Assembly (NCBI GenBank): GCA_026647385.1
Contig: JAPKGY010000021.1
Location: 1 to 13,765 of the forward strand
Reading direction: 5' to 3'
DNA: 13,765 nucleotides
Source: Phycisphaerae bacterium
GTDB lineage: Bacteria; Planctomycetota; Phycisphaerae; UBA1845; PWPN01
The notes under the pieces were generated by a model, which saw only the letters and a program-made list of their open reading frames with translations, had not been told where the DNA came from and searched no databases. Made by a program: the position numbers and the translations under genes. How positions within the stretch are numbered: position 1 is the stretch's first letter; every line of letters begins with the position of its first letter. Of this stretch, positions 7,801 to 13,765 are shown one piece after another.

Positions 7801-8399
7801 CGCCGAATACACCGTACACGCGTCACGTACAGGCCATCAACGACTGCGGCGAGTCGGAGCCCTCGGCGGGGCAGACCGCGCGCACGCTGTCGGCCCCACC
7901 GGAAGCCGACAGCGTGACGCCGAGCGCCGGGTCCGTATGCACGGGCGGCGACATCGAGTGGACGGCGGTCGGCGGGTTCGGGCCGGGCACGGTTCAGTAC
8001 TACCGCTATGCCTGGGACCAGAACGCCACCTACGAATGGGCGGGCACCGAGCCGCAATGGTCGAGCGGCACGCTCACGACCTCGGCGACCGGCCCCGGCA
8101 CCTGGTACCTCCACGTACAGGGTTACAACGCATCACACGTGCCGAACGGCACCTATGACTACGACGTCAACGCAGGCCAGGGAGCCGTAGCAGCCGACCT
8201 GGACTGTGACGAGGACGTGGACGGCGCCGATTTCGATTTGTTCGATCCGTGCTTCTCGGGGCCGGCGGTGAACGCCGATCCCGGCTGCGAGAACCGGGAC
8301 TTCGACCTCGACCAGGACGTCGACATGTCGGACTTCGGCTTCTTCCAGCGCTGTTACAGCGGCGAGGACAACCCGGCCGATCCGAATTGCGCGGATTGA
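4842..8399 (+). CDS. Large secreted multidomain glycoside-hydrolase-like protein (barrel, Ig, CBM, FN3, dockerin-like tail)
   Basis: The product has 1185 residues. Residues 1-30 are a signal peptide ending near IANGA. Residues about 31-225 are beta-rich and unassigned. Residues about 230-540 look like a glycoside-hydrolase barrel: FMWFIRDEPDW puts an Asp-Glu pair (D353, E354; 5898-5903) at a likely strand end, and GAKGLSYWWWPAG lies near 500-510. A beta-sandwich follows to about 660. Residues 682-771 are Ig-like (ITEQP, YQWQKN, DTGNYRCVVSNAHG). Residues about 775-932 resemble a CBM4/9-type jelly roll (NLGFESG to YIWVDDVEL), probably sugar-binding. Residues about 933-1016 are FN3-like. About 1017-1115 is a Tyr/Trp-rich beta domain. 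Residues 1119-1185 are two dockerin-like loops. It likely acts outside the cell on a glycan, but no GH family could be assigned to the barrel. It probably pairs with the 2094 gene, although 830 bases apart. Confidence 0.8.
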   Translation: MRHAWSGGRGGVCVLLGGAILGIGCTIANGAVTLLGVQYRPDQLFPEHDCFWRESQYPASCSPSAPGAHVHVFLRNTGGSAVTITDAMFAGFSLKEILVLHYQVAKRQPASIWLDNLTPSQLQTLLNAGEPVWWKADPATIPPGGTAQVAVRLRSVPVIPSISMEVITSAGNVSATIPVEAAAPQVAGVGFSSDLTKVHLYWRRGGGDAPTAVLMDGTDVTANTTTVSDPALGIAVSVFQPVQPLGASSYHVFQGVYADGKKASAGVRAWVNKFLYGTWGGPDAIDEPSARASLIDLTNHGLNSLVMNGSAVTGILQWSPSGRQFVANQGYGFVIDDPGKWAADKPFMWFIRDEPDWADSRLDNIPTDKKIGGLAQMCLQRGEELRAADPTVPTTVNINAYSKPYCWYNYGLVPDVFMTDPYYQARMREAYWYYPTRIPLYQKATYIYAVAQLAQSSCEPNPLHMVLYSCQWRDDSGAVFPFPTPQSKRIEVYYALAGGAKGLSYWWWPAGRPSNGLADGGPDALALYKEMGLLGNEIKTAVPLLVASHPVSLTTQATTGVWVRSLAVGSDTIILLAVNDQYLNDEQGTHYTPVTNASVNLTLPAWMASASAFEISASGTSDLTAQLTGNQLQIDLGTLDLTRMIVVTGNEQLRTTIQQRYEDQVQAGVCAFAPEICTQEIPPSITEQPKPRTTCAGTTATFGVGAWGPGTLAYQWQKNQVNLVNGGRFSGVTTNSLTITSAADGDTGNYRCVVSNAHGSVTSDEASLTIIGCNPGCMSNLGFESGFTDGIGNGWTKFVRIGNVTCSEETTEVHGGVRSQEIFSPGKNNDGGVYQQFLATPGQPYTVKAWIKVRSGQTSGNAEGFFGIDPTGGTDPNSAQILWASKPWEYWSQDTWSVTAQNTVITVYLRGRATRLNQTAYIWVDDVELAPGAPTDLAPLVFSSTSIRWRWTDLAIETGYRVQDSSGADKSGLLAPNTAQWTEPGLTPNTPYTRHVQAINDCGESEPSAGQTARTLSAPPEADSVTPSAGSVCTGGDIEWTAVGGFGPGTVQYYRYAWDQNATYEWAGTEPQWSSGTLTTSATGPGTWYLHVQGYNASHVPNGTYDYDVNAGQGAVAADLDCDEDVDGADFDLFDPCFSGPAVNADPGCENRDFDLDQDVDMSDFGFFQRCYSGEDNPADPNCAD
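8196..8396 (+). repeat. Tandem dockerin/EF-hand-like loops with Cys pairs (second copy of the tail)
   Basis: Loop 1 has Asp at D1119, 1121, 1123, 1125, 1127 and 1130, and loop 2 at D1153, 1155, 1157, 1159, 1161 and 1164. Both have the full 1-3-5-7-9-12 dockerin spacing. Cys pairs C1137/C1149 and C1171/C1183 follow. The last residues, FQRCYSGEDNPADPNCAD, differ from those of the 2094 product at only three places. The DNA differs at several synonymous sites, so the two tails are not a recent duplication and the protein sequence seems to be under selection. Confidence 0.75.
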
Positions 8400-8859
8400 C
8401 CTTGACCCCACCCTCGGGATGGCCCGCGAAGTTGCGGCGTGCGGTCGCGGCCTCAACCGCGGGTCGCCCTCAGGATGATGGAACCCGCGGCTGCGGGCCT
8501 GGCCCGTCGCTTCGACGCGGCGGCGACCAGGCTGCTCCGGGCTCTGAAACAGGTTCGCCTGAACTGTCACGCACCCGGTGAGAGAAGCCGCCGACGCCGG
8601 GCGTGGCGACCTGAAACAAGCCGGTGTATAATGGTTTCCCTCGAACGGCCGACAGCCTGGTTCGGACCGGCCGCTGCGTTGGCTTGCTGAGCCAAGGGAC
8701 GGAGGAAGGCGGAGCGGCGACCTTGCGCTACGAAGCCGTTTGGCCCCAATTCCTCGCGATCGAGGTATTATCCGCTGACCGCGATCGTTGGGCTCATTCT
8801 CCTGAATCGACGTAAAGTCAAGACGCGCGCTGGCTGATGCTTCCGTGGAGTGACCCGCC
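8400..8859. other. Intergenic spacer upstream of the efflux operon
   Basis: These 460 bases hold no gene that I can support. They contain a short GC hairpin (CCCGC 8484-8488 with GCGGG 8493-8497, no T run), a consensus TATAAT at 8627-8632, and two 11-mers shared with the palindrome region after 4010. The 228 bases between the -10 and the start at 8860 would be a long leader if that promoter is used. Confidence 0.5.
8604..8632 (+). promoter_or_regulatory. Candidate promoter for the RND efflux operon
   Basis: TATAAT at 8627-8632 is a perfect -10 in otherwise GC-rich DNA. With a 17-base spacer the -35 is TGGCGA (8604-8609), only 3 of 6 matches. Transcription would start 220 bases before the membrane-fusion gene. 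No operator or regulator gene is seen nearby. Confidence 0.35.
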
Positions 8860-10146
8860 ATGCTTCTTCCGGACGTTGACTTTGGCCCCAATCGTCGAAA
8901 CGTGAACGGATGGACTCGCCTCAGCCTCCTGTTGGGGGGTTGGCTTTTCGTGCCGCTTGCGGTCGTGGGCTGCCAGCCGGGCCACAAGGAAGCCGGGGGG
9001 CCTTTGCCGCCGGCGACGGTTCTGGTCAGCCGGCCGATCGTTCGCGAGGTCACCGAGTACATGGAGGCCACGGGCAACACGTCGCCGCTGGAGTCGGTGA
9101 CCGTCCAGGCCCGGGTAAGGGGTTTTCTGCACAGCATGAACTTTCAGCCGGAGCAGCGCGTCCAGAAGGATCAGCTGCTGTTCGTGATCGACCCGCGTCC
9201 ATTCGAGGTCGCGCTCGCGCAGGCCCAGGGCCAACTGCAACTTCGCGAGGCGCAGGCGAAGTTTGCCGAGTACGACCTCAGCCGGATCACGAAGCTGGGG
9301 GCCCAGGACGCCGCCGCCGAGCGGGAACAGCGAGAGTCGCGGTCCAAGATGGAGGAAGCCCAGGCCGCCGTGGTCATCGCCCAGTCGGCCGTCGATGAAG
9401 CCGCGCTCAATCTGGACTTCGCGCACGTCAAGGCCCCGATCGCCGGCCGGATCAGCCGCAACCTCGTGGACGTCGGGAACCTCATTAATCCGGGCCAGGA
9501 CCAGTTGGCGACGATCACCAATGATGATTCGGTCTACGCGTACTTCAACGTGAGCGAACAGGACGTGCTGAGGCTGCAGCGGACGTACGGCACCGTCCGG
9601 CGTCAGGCTGCTTCACAGCCCGGCACACCGCCCCCGTTGCGGATACCCGTGTATCTTGCGCTCATGGACGAGGATGCGTATCCACACGTCGGCTCGGTGG
9701 ATTACGTCGATCCACGCGTCGATCCCGCCACGGGGACGCTTTCCGTCCGGGCGATCTTTCCGAACACCGACGGTTTTCTGCGGGCGGGCATGTTCGTGAG
9801 AATCCGCATTCCGGTGGGCAAACCGCATCCCGCGCTTCTCGTGGCCGAGCAGGCCCTGGGCATGGATCAGGGACAGTATTACCTGCTGGTGGTCGACGGC
9901 CAGAACAAGGTCGGATATCGCCGCGTGCAGGTCGGCGTTCCGGAACGGGGTTTGCGGGTCATTACGGAAGGCCTTGGCGAGCACGAGCAGGTCATCGTGA
10001 TCGGTTTGCAGCGCGTCCGGCCGGGCGCGACCGTTTCGCCCCAGCTCGTGGCGATGGACTCGGTCGCCGGCGTGGTTTCGAGGCCGGCCGCCCCGTCCAC
10101 GAAGCCCACGAGCGAGTCAACCGCTTCAACGCGCGGCGGGCAGTGA
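8860..10146 (+). CDS. RND efflux periplasmic adaptor (membrane fusion lipoprotein, AcrA/MexA-like)
   Basis: The product has 428 residues. The ATG at 8860 has GGAG at 8847-8850, nine bases upstream. A hydrophobic N-terminus ends in LAVVGC, so Cys38 is a plausible lipobox cysteine and the adaptor would be membrane-anchored by lipid. The domain order is the usual one. A first lipoyl half with VTVQARVRGFL lies near 85-95. A helical hairpin with many Ala, Gln and Glu follows at about 112-182. The second lipoyl half, VKAPIAGRISRNLVDVGN, is near 190-207, then a beta-barrel to about 310 and a membrane-proximal domain to about 405. The tail is Ser/Thr/Pro-rich low complexity. The protein should link the pump encoded 12 bases downstream to an outer-membrane channel. 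The substrate is unknown; this family exports drugs, solvents or metabolites. Confidence 0.93.
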   Translation: MLLPDVDFGPNRRNVNGWTRLSLLLGGWLFVPLAVVGCQPGHKEAGGPLPPATVLVSRPIVREVTEYMEATGNTSPLESVTVQARVRGFLHSMNFQPEQRVQKDQLLFVIDPRPFEVALAQAQGQLQLREAQAKFAEYDLSRITKLGAQDAAAEREQRESRSKMEEAQAAVVIAQSAVDEAALNLDFAHVKAPIAGRISRNLVDVGNLINPGQDQLATITNDDSVYAYFNVSEQDVLRLQRTYGTVRRQAASQPGTPPPLRIPVYLALMDEDAYPHVGSVDYVDPRVDPATGTLSVRAIFPNTDGFLRAGMFVRIRIPVGKPHPALLVAEQALGMDQGQYYLLVVDGQNKVGYRRVQVGVPERGLRVITEGLGEHEQVIVIGLQRVRPGATVSPQLVAMDSVAGVVSRPAAPSTKPTSESTASTRGGQ

Positions 10147-10152
10147 GGGAGG
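10147..10152 (+). promoter_or_regulatory. Shine-Dalgarno site supporting a TTG start
   Basis: GGGAGG directly follows the adaptor stop codon (10144-10146) and ends six bases before TTG at 10159. It decides the start of the pump gene, since TTG-ATA-TCG-CGA gives the family N-terminus (M)ISRFFIDHPIFA. No ATG precedes that conserved segment closely enough. Confidence 0.7.
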
Positions 10153-10158
10153 CAGCCG

Positions 10159-13100
10159 TTGATATCGCGATTCTTCATCGATCACCCGATCTTCGCCTCG
10201 GTTCTGTCGATCGTGATCGTGATTGCCGGCGGCGTGGCTGCCTTCACCCTGCCGATCTCCCAATACCCGGAGATCACGCCGCCGACGGTCAACGTCGCGT
10301 GCAGTTATGCCGGCGCCAGCGCCCAGGTGGTCGCGGATACCGTCGCCGCCCCCATCGAACAGCAGGTCAACGGCGTCGAGAACATGCTCTACATGTCGTC
10401 GAACTGCACGAACGACGGCAACTACAGCCTGAACGTCACCTTCAAGCTCGGCGTCGACCTGAACATGGCCCAGGTGCTGGTGCAGAACCGGGTATCGATG
10501 GCCATGCCGACCCTGCCGGACGTGGTGAAGGCCACGGGGGTCGTCACCAAGAAGAAATCGCCGATGATTCTGCTGGTCGTCAGCCTGGTCTCTCCGGACG
10601 GGCGGTACGACCAGCTCTACTTGAGCAACTACGCGACGATCCAGCTCAAGGATGAACTGGCCCGTCTGCCGGGCGTGGGTGACGTGAGTTTCCTCGGCCA
10701 GCAGGACTACAGCATGAGAGTCTGGCTGGACCCGGACAAGATGTCCTCGCACCAACTGACCGCCGACGACGTGGTCGGCTCGCTGAAGGAGCAGAACGTG
10801 CAGGTGGCGGCGGGGCAGATCGGCCAGCCGCCGATCCCCAAAGGCCAGCAATTCCAATACGTCCTGAGCACGCTGGGCCGACTGAAGGACCCTCGACAGT
10901 TCGCCGACATCATCATCAAGACCGGCACCGCCGGCCGAATCACCCGCCTGCGGGACGTCGCCCGCATCGAACTCGGGGCCAAAAGCCAGGACCAGGCCTG
11001 CACCGTCGACGGCGGCCCCTCCACCGGGATCGCCATTTACCAGTTGCCCGGCTCCAACGCGCTGGAAACCGCCGACGGCATCCGGGCGAAGATGGAAGAT
11101 CTGAAGACGCGCTTCCCCGAGGGCCTCGACTACAAGATCGTGTATGACACGACCCCGTTCATCAGGGAGTCGATTACCGAGGTCTTCAAGACCCTCCGCG
11201 ACGCCTTTATTCTCGTGGCCATCGTCATCCTGGTGTTCCTGCAGAGCTGGCGGTCCACGCTGATCGCGATCATCGCGATTCCCGTTTCGCTGATCGGCAC
11301 GTTCGCGGTCATGGCGGTTCTGGGCTTCAGTCTGAACAACCTGTCCCTGTTCGGACTCGTGCTGGCGATCGGCATCGTGGTCGATGACGCGATCGTGGTG
11401 ATCGAGAACGTCGAGCGATGGATCGCACAGGGCCTGTCGCCCAGGGAAGCTGCCAAAAGGTCGATGGACGAGGTGACCGTGGCGGTCATCGCCATCGCGT
11501 TCGGCCTCAGCGCGGTGTTCATCCCGACGGCGTTCCTGTCCGGCATCACGGGGCAGTTCTTCCGCCAGTTCGCCCTGACCATCGCCACGTCGACGCTGAT
11601 CTCGGCGTTCAATTCGCTGACCCTCAGCCCCGCCCTGGCGGCCCTGCTGCTCAAGCCGCACGAGCCGGGCAAACACCGCGAGGTCGTACCCCGATTCGGC
11701 GTAGCCCTCGTTCTAGCGGGACTCGCCGGCTGGCTCGGTCAACCGTATGCACTCCGGGCAATGGAGGCGATGACGCCCGCGCTTGAAGGCGGGATCGCAC
11801 GGATGGTTGCCGTCCTGCCGGCCGCCGCCGCCGGATGGGGGGTCGGCCTGCTCGTGTACACTCCGTTCAACCGCCTCCTGGGATTGCTGTTCACCGGCTT
11901 CAACGCGGTGTTCAACAAGATCACCGCGGTTTATGGCCGGCTGGTGGGCGTCTGCCTTCGCGGCGCGCTGGTCGCGATGCTCATTTACTTCGGGCTGCTC
12001 GGCACGACCTATTTCGGATTCAAGACCGTGCCGACCGGCTTCATCCCCTCTCAGGACAAGGGATACCTGGTCGTCAGCGCCCAACTGCCCGACTCCGCGT
12101 CGCTCGAACGATCCCGCGCGGTCCTGGCCCGGATGGAGAAGATCGCGTTGGATACGCCGGGCGTCCTGCACACGGTGGGCATCGCGGGCATGTCGAATCT
12201 GCTGCAGGTGAACGGGTCCAATTTTGTCTCCATGTATGTGACTTTGGACGCATTCGAGCATCGGCACGCCCCCGGCCTGCACGCGGACGCGATCGCCGCC
12301 CGACTTCGGCGGGAATACTACATGAAGGTGCCCGAGGCGGCGGTCGGCGTCTTCGGGGCCCCGCCGGTGGATGGCCTCGGCACCGCCGGCGGTTTCAAGG
12401 TCATGGTCGAGGACCGCGGCGACAACGGCCTGCCCATGCTGCAAGGCCAGGTCGACAACCTCATCGAGAAGGGCAACCAGGCGCCCGGCCTGGCCGGGCT
12501 GTTCTCGCTCTTCCGGGCCAATACGCCGCAGTTCTACGTCGACATCGACCGCACGAAGTGCAAGACCCTCGGTATTCCGCTGAGCAACGTGTTCGACGCG
12601 CTGCAAGTCTACCTGGGCGGATACTACGTCAACGATTTCAACCGCTTCGGACGGACGTGGCAGGTCAATCTGCAGGCTGAGCCGCCTTTCCGCGATTCTC
12701 CCGAACGGCTGCGATCGCTCAAGGTCCGAAACCCCGCGGGCGACCCCGTCCCGCTGACCACGCTGGCCAAGATCGAGCGCACCAGTGGACCGGTGATGAT
12801 CACGCGTTACAACATGTACCCCGCCGCCGCGATCAATGGCTCAACCAGGCCGGGGACAAGTTCGGGCCAGACCATTTCAATCGTGAACGACCTCGCGAAC
12901 AGGGAACTGCCGCCCTCGATGAAGGCCGAGTGGACCGAGCTGACGTACATGCAGATCCTGGCCGGCAACACCGCGGTTTTCATCTTCCCCTTGTGCATCC
13001 TTTTCGTTTTCCTGACGCACTCAGCCGAGTACGAGAGCTGGCTGCTGCCGCTGGCCATCATCATGATCGTGCCCATGAGCCTGCTGTGCGCGCTGACCGG

Positions 13101-13479
13101 CGTGTACTTGCGAGGCATGGACGACAACCTCTTCACCCAGATCGGCTTCATCGTGCTGGCAGGCCTGGCGTGCAAGAACGCGGTGCTCATCGTCGAGTTC
13201 GCCAAACAACAGCGCGAGCACGGCCTGCCCCGCCGGGACGCCGCGATCGAGGCGTCGCGCCTGCGACTCCGGCCGATCATGATGACTTCGTTCGCCTTCA
13301 TCCTCGGCGTGGTGCCGCTGCTGATCGGAAAGGGCGCCGGCGCGGAAATGAGGCAAACTCTCGGCACGGCTGTTTTCAGCGGCATGATCGGAGTGACCTT
13401 CTTCGGGATCTTTCTGACGCCGGTCTTCTACTACGTGCTTCAGGCGGTGGCCGACCGGCGAGAACGCGAAAAAGCCTGA
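10159..13479 (+). CDS. RND multidrug efflux pump inner-membrane protein (HAE1/AcrB-like) with an extra hydrophobic insertion
   Basis: The product has 1106 residues, against about 1030-1050 for AcrB and MexB. MISRFFIDHPIFA and the first membrane helix (about 9-29) are canonical, as is LPISQYPEITPPTV. The proton-relay residues are in place: D409 and D410 in GIVVDDAIVVIENVERW (codons 11383-11388), and K1006 in LACKNAVLIVEFAK (13174-13176). Large periplasmic loops lie at about 30-335 and 625-930. Membrane helices 2-6 cluster at about 340-500 and 8-12 at about 930-1095. Between helices 6 and 7, about residues 505-575 are an insertion with two hydrophobic stretches that AcrB lacks. The start is TTG. 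It forms an operon with the adaptor (12-base gap) and would act as a proton-driven trimer in the inner membrane. The substrate cannot be predicted; the intact relay argues for an active pump. Confidence 0.95.
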   Translation: MISRFFIDHPIFASVLSIVIVIAGGVAAFTLPISQYPEITPPTVNVACSYAGASAQVVADTVAAPIEQQVNGVENMLYMSSNCTNDGNYSLNVTFKLGVDLNMAQVLVQNRVSMAMPTLPDVVKATGVVTKKKSPMILLVVSLVSPDGRYDQLYLSNYATIQLKDELARLPGVGDVSFLGQQDYSMRVWLDPDKMSSHQLTADDVVGSLKEQNVQVAAGQIGQPPIPKGQQFQYVLSTLGRLKDPRQFADIIIKTGTAGRITRLRDVARIELGAKSQDQACTVDGGPSTGIAIYQLPGSNALETADGIRAKMEDLKTRFPEGLDYKIVYDTTPFIRESITEVFKTLRDAFILVAIVILVFLQSWRSTLIAIIAIPVSLIGTFAVMAVLGFSLNNLSLFGLVLAIGIVVDDAIVVIENVERWIAQGLSPREAAKRSMDEVTVAVIAIAFGLSAVFIPTAFLSGITGQFFRQFALTIATSTLISAFNSLTLSPALAALLLKPHEPGKHREVVPRFGVALVLAGLAGWLGQPYALRAMEAMTPALEGGIARMVAVLPAAAAGWGVGLLVYTPFNRLLGLLFTGFNAVFNKITAVYGRLVGVCLRGALVAMLIYFGLLGTTYFGFKTVPTGFIPSQDKGYLVVSAQLPDSASLERSRAVLARMEKIALDTPGVLHTVGIAGMSNLLQVNGSNFVSMYVTLDAFEHRHAPGLHADAIAARLRREYYMKVPEAAVGVFGAPPVDGLGTAGGFKVMVEDRGDNGLPMLQGQVDNLIEKGNQAPGLAGLFSLFRANTPQFYVDIDRTKCKTLGIPLSNVFDALQVYLGGYYVNDFNRFGRTWQVNLQAEPPFRDSPERLRSLKVRNPAGDPVPLTTLAKIERTSGPVMITRYNMYPAAAINGSTRPGTSSGQTISIVNDLANRELPPSMKAEWTELTYMQILAGNTAVFIFPLCILFVFLTHSAEYESWLLPLAIIMIVPMSLLCALTGVYLRGMDDNLFTQIGFIVLAGLACKNAVLIVEFAKQQREHGLPRRDAAIEASRLRLRPIMMTSFAFILGVVPLLIGKGAGAEMRQTLGTAVFSGMIGVTFFGIFLTPVFYYVLQAVADRREREKA

Positions 13480-13599
13480 CCGACACCCGTGGCGTCCGGC
13501 CGCGGGGCCGGTCGACGCACCGTGGACGACCGGATCGAACCAGTAAACCGCGTGGACACGCCACGCCGCCCCGTTGCTGATGACACAGGAGATCGAGAG

Positions 13600-13765
13600 A
13601 TGAAAGCCACCCTCCTCTGCCTGCTTGCCGTGCTGACTTGCGGCGGGCCCGGGTGCAAAAGGCAACCTCCCCTTACCGAGGATCAGGCCGGTACCCACCT
13701 CGCCGGCGGCGCCCACGCGACGACGAAAAGCGACCGCGCAGCCGGCAGCACCCGGGAGTCCCCAA
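13600..13765 (+). CDS. Start of a small exported Cys-containing (possible lipo-) protein, cut by window edge
   Basis: An ATG at 13600 is preceded by AGGAG (13587-13591), eight bases upstream. The frame stays open for 55 codons to the window end. It begins MKATLLCLLAVLTCGGPGCK, a typical export signal with Cys at 14 and 19. Neither Cys sits in a perfect lipobox, so lipidation is only possible. The rest is polar and rich in Gly, Ala and Thr, with no motif I recognise. It lies 120 bases after the pump gene on the same strand. Outer-membrane channel genes often follow RND pumps, but the visible part lacks the usual start of that family, so no function is assigned. Confidence 0.6.
   Translation, partial: MKATLLCLLAVLTCGGPGCKRQPPLTEDQAGTHLAGGAHATTKSDRAAGSTRESP

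Noticed and set aside
10126..11676. Long minus-strand open frame (516 codons) opposite the RND pump
   Set aside because: The sense strand encodes a canonical RND protein. The antisense product is a string of Asp, Arg, Gln and His without family features.

Overview
The window is GC-rich bacterial DNA. The best guess for its source is a Planctomycetota bacterium, perhaps of the Phycisphaerae side. This is inferred from large secreted multidomain glycoside-hydrolase-like proteins that end in Asp-rich dockerin/EF-hand-like tails, from wide intergenic spacers, and from single genes separated by non-coding DNA. No rRNA, tRNA, CRISPR array, phage gene or insertion sequence was seen.

Layout from left to right. 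(1) Positions 2-691: the 3' part of a carbon-nitrogen hydrolase (nitrilase superfamily) with its Glu-Lys-Cys triad intact. (2) Positions 868-1450, minus strand: a broken gene. Its 5' end has a promoter-like -10, a ribosome binding site and a clear signal peptide. Its 3' part is, in another frame, the C-terminal third of an enolase-superfamily (mandelate racemase/muconate lactonizing type) enzyme. (3) Positions 1451-2093: a spacer with nested inverted repeats that could fold as a structured RNA. (4) Positions 2094-4010: a secreted GH123/DUF4091-type protein with a tandem dockerin-like tail. (5) Positions 4011-4841: an 830-base spacer with palindromes and a terminator-like hairpin but no convincing gene. 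(6) Positions 4842-8399: a 1185-residue secreted protein with a barrel-like domain, an Ig-like domain, a CBM-like domain, an FN3-like domain and the same kind of tail. (7) Positions 8400-8859: a spacer with a perfect TATAAT. (8) Positions 8860-13479: a two-gene RND efflux operon, made of a membrane-fusion lipoprotein and an HAE1/AcrB-like pump. The pump carries an extra hydrophobic insertion and starts at TTG. (9) From 13600 to the edge: the start of a small exported Cys-containing protein.

The genes seem to form two functional blocks. The middle block holds two exported proteins with near-identical final residues, which suggests shared sorting, anchoring or assembly while acting on a polysaccharide or glycoconjugate. 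The right block is a tripartite efflux system whose outer-membrane channel is not in view. The most interesting material is the shared Asp/Cys repeat tail, the rearranged enolase-family pseudogene, the pump insertion, and the possible structured RNA. None of these amounts to a clearly new system on sequence reading alone.
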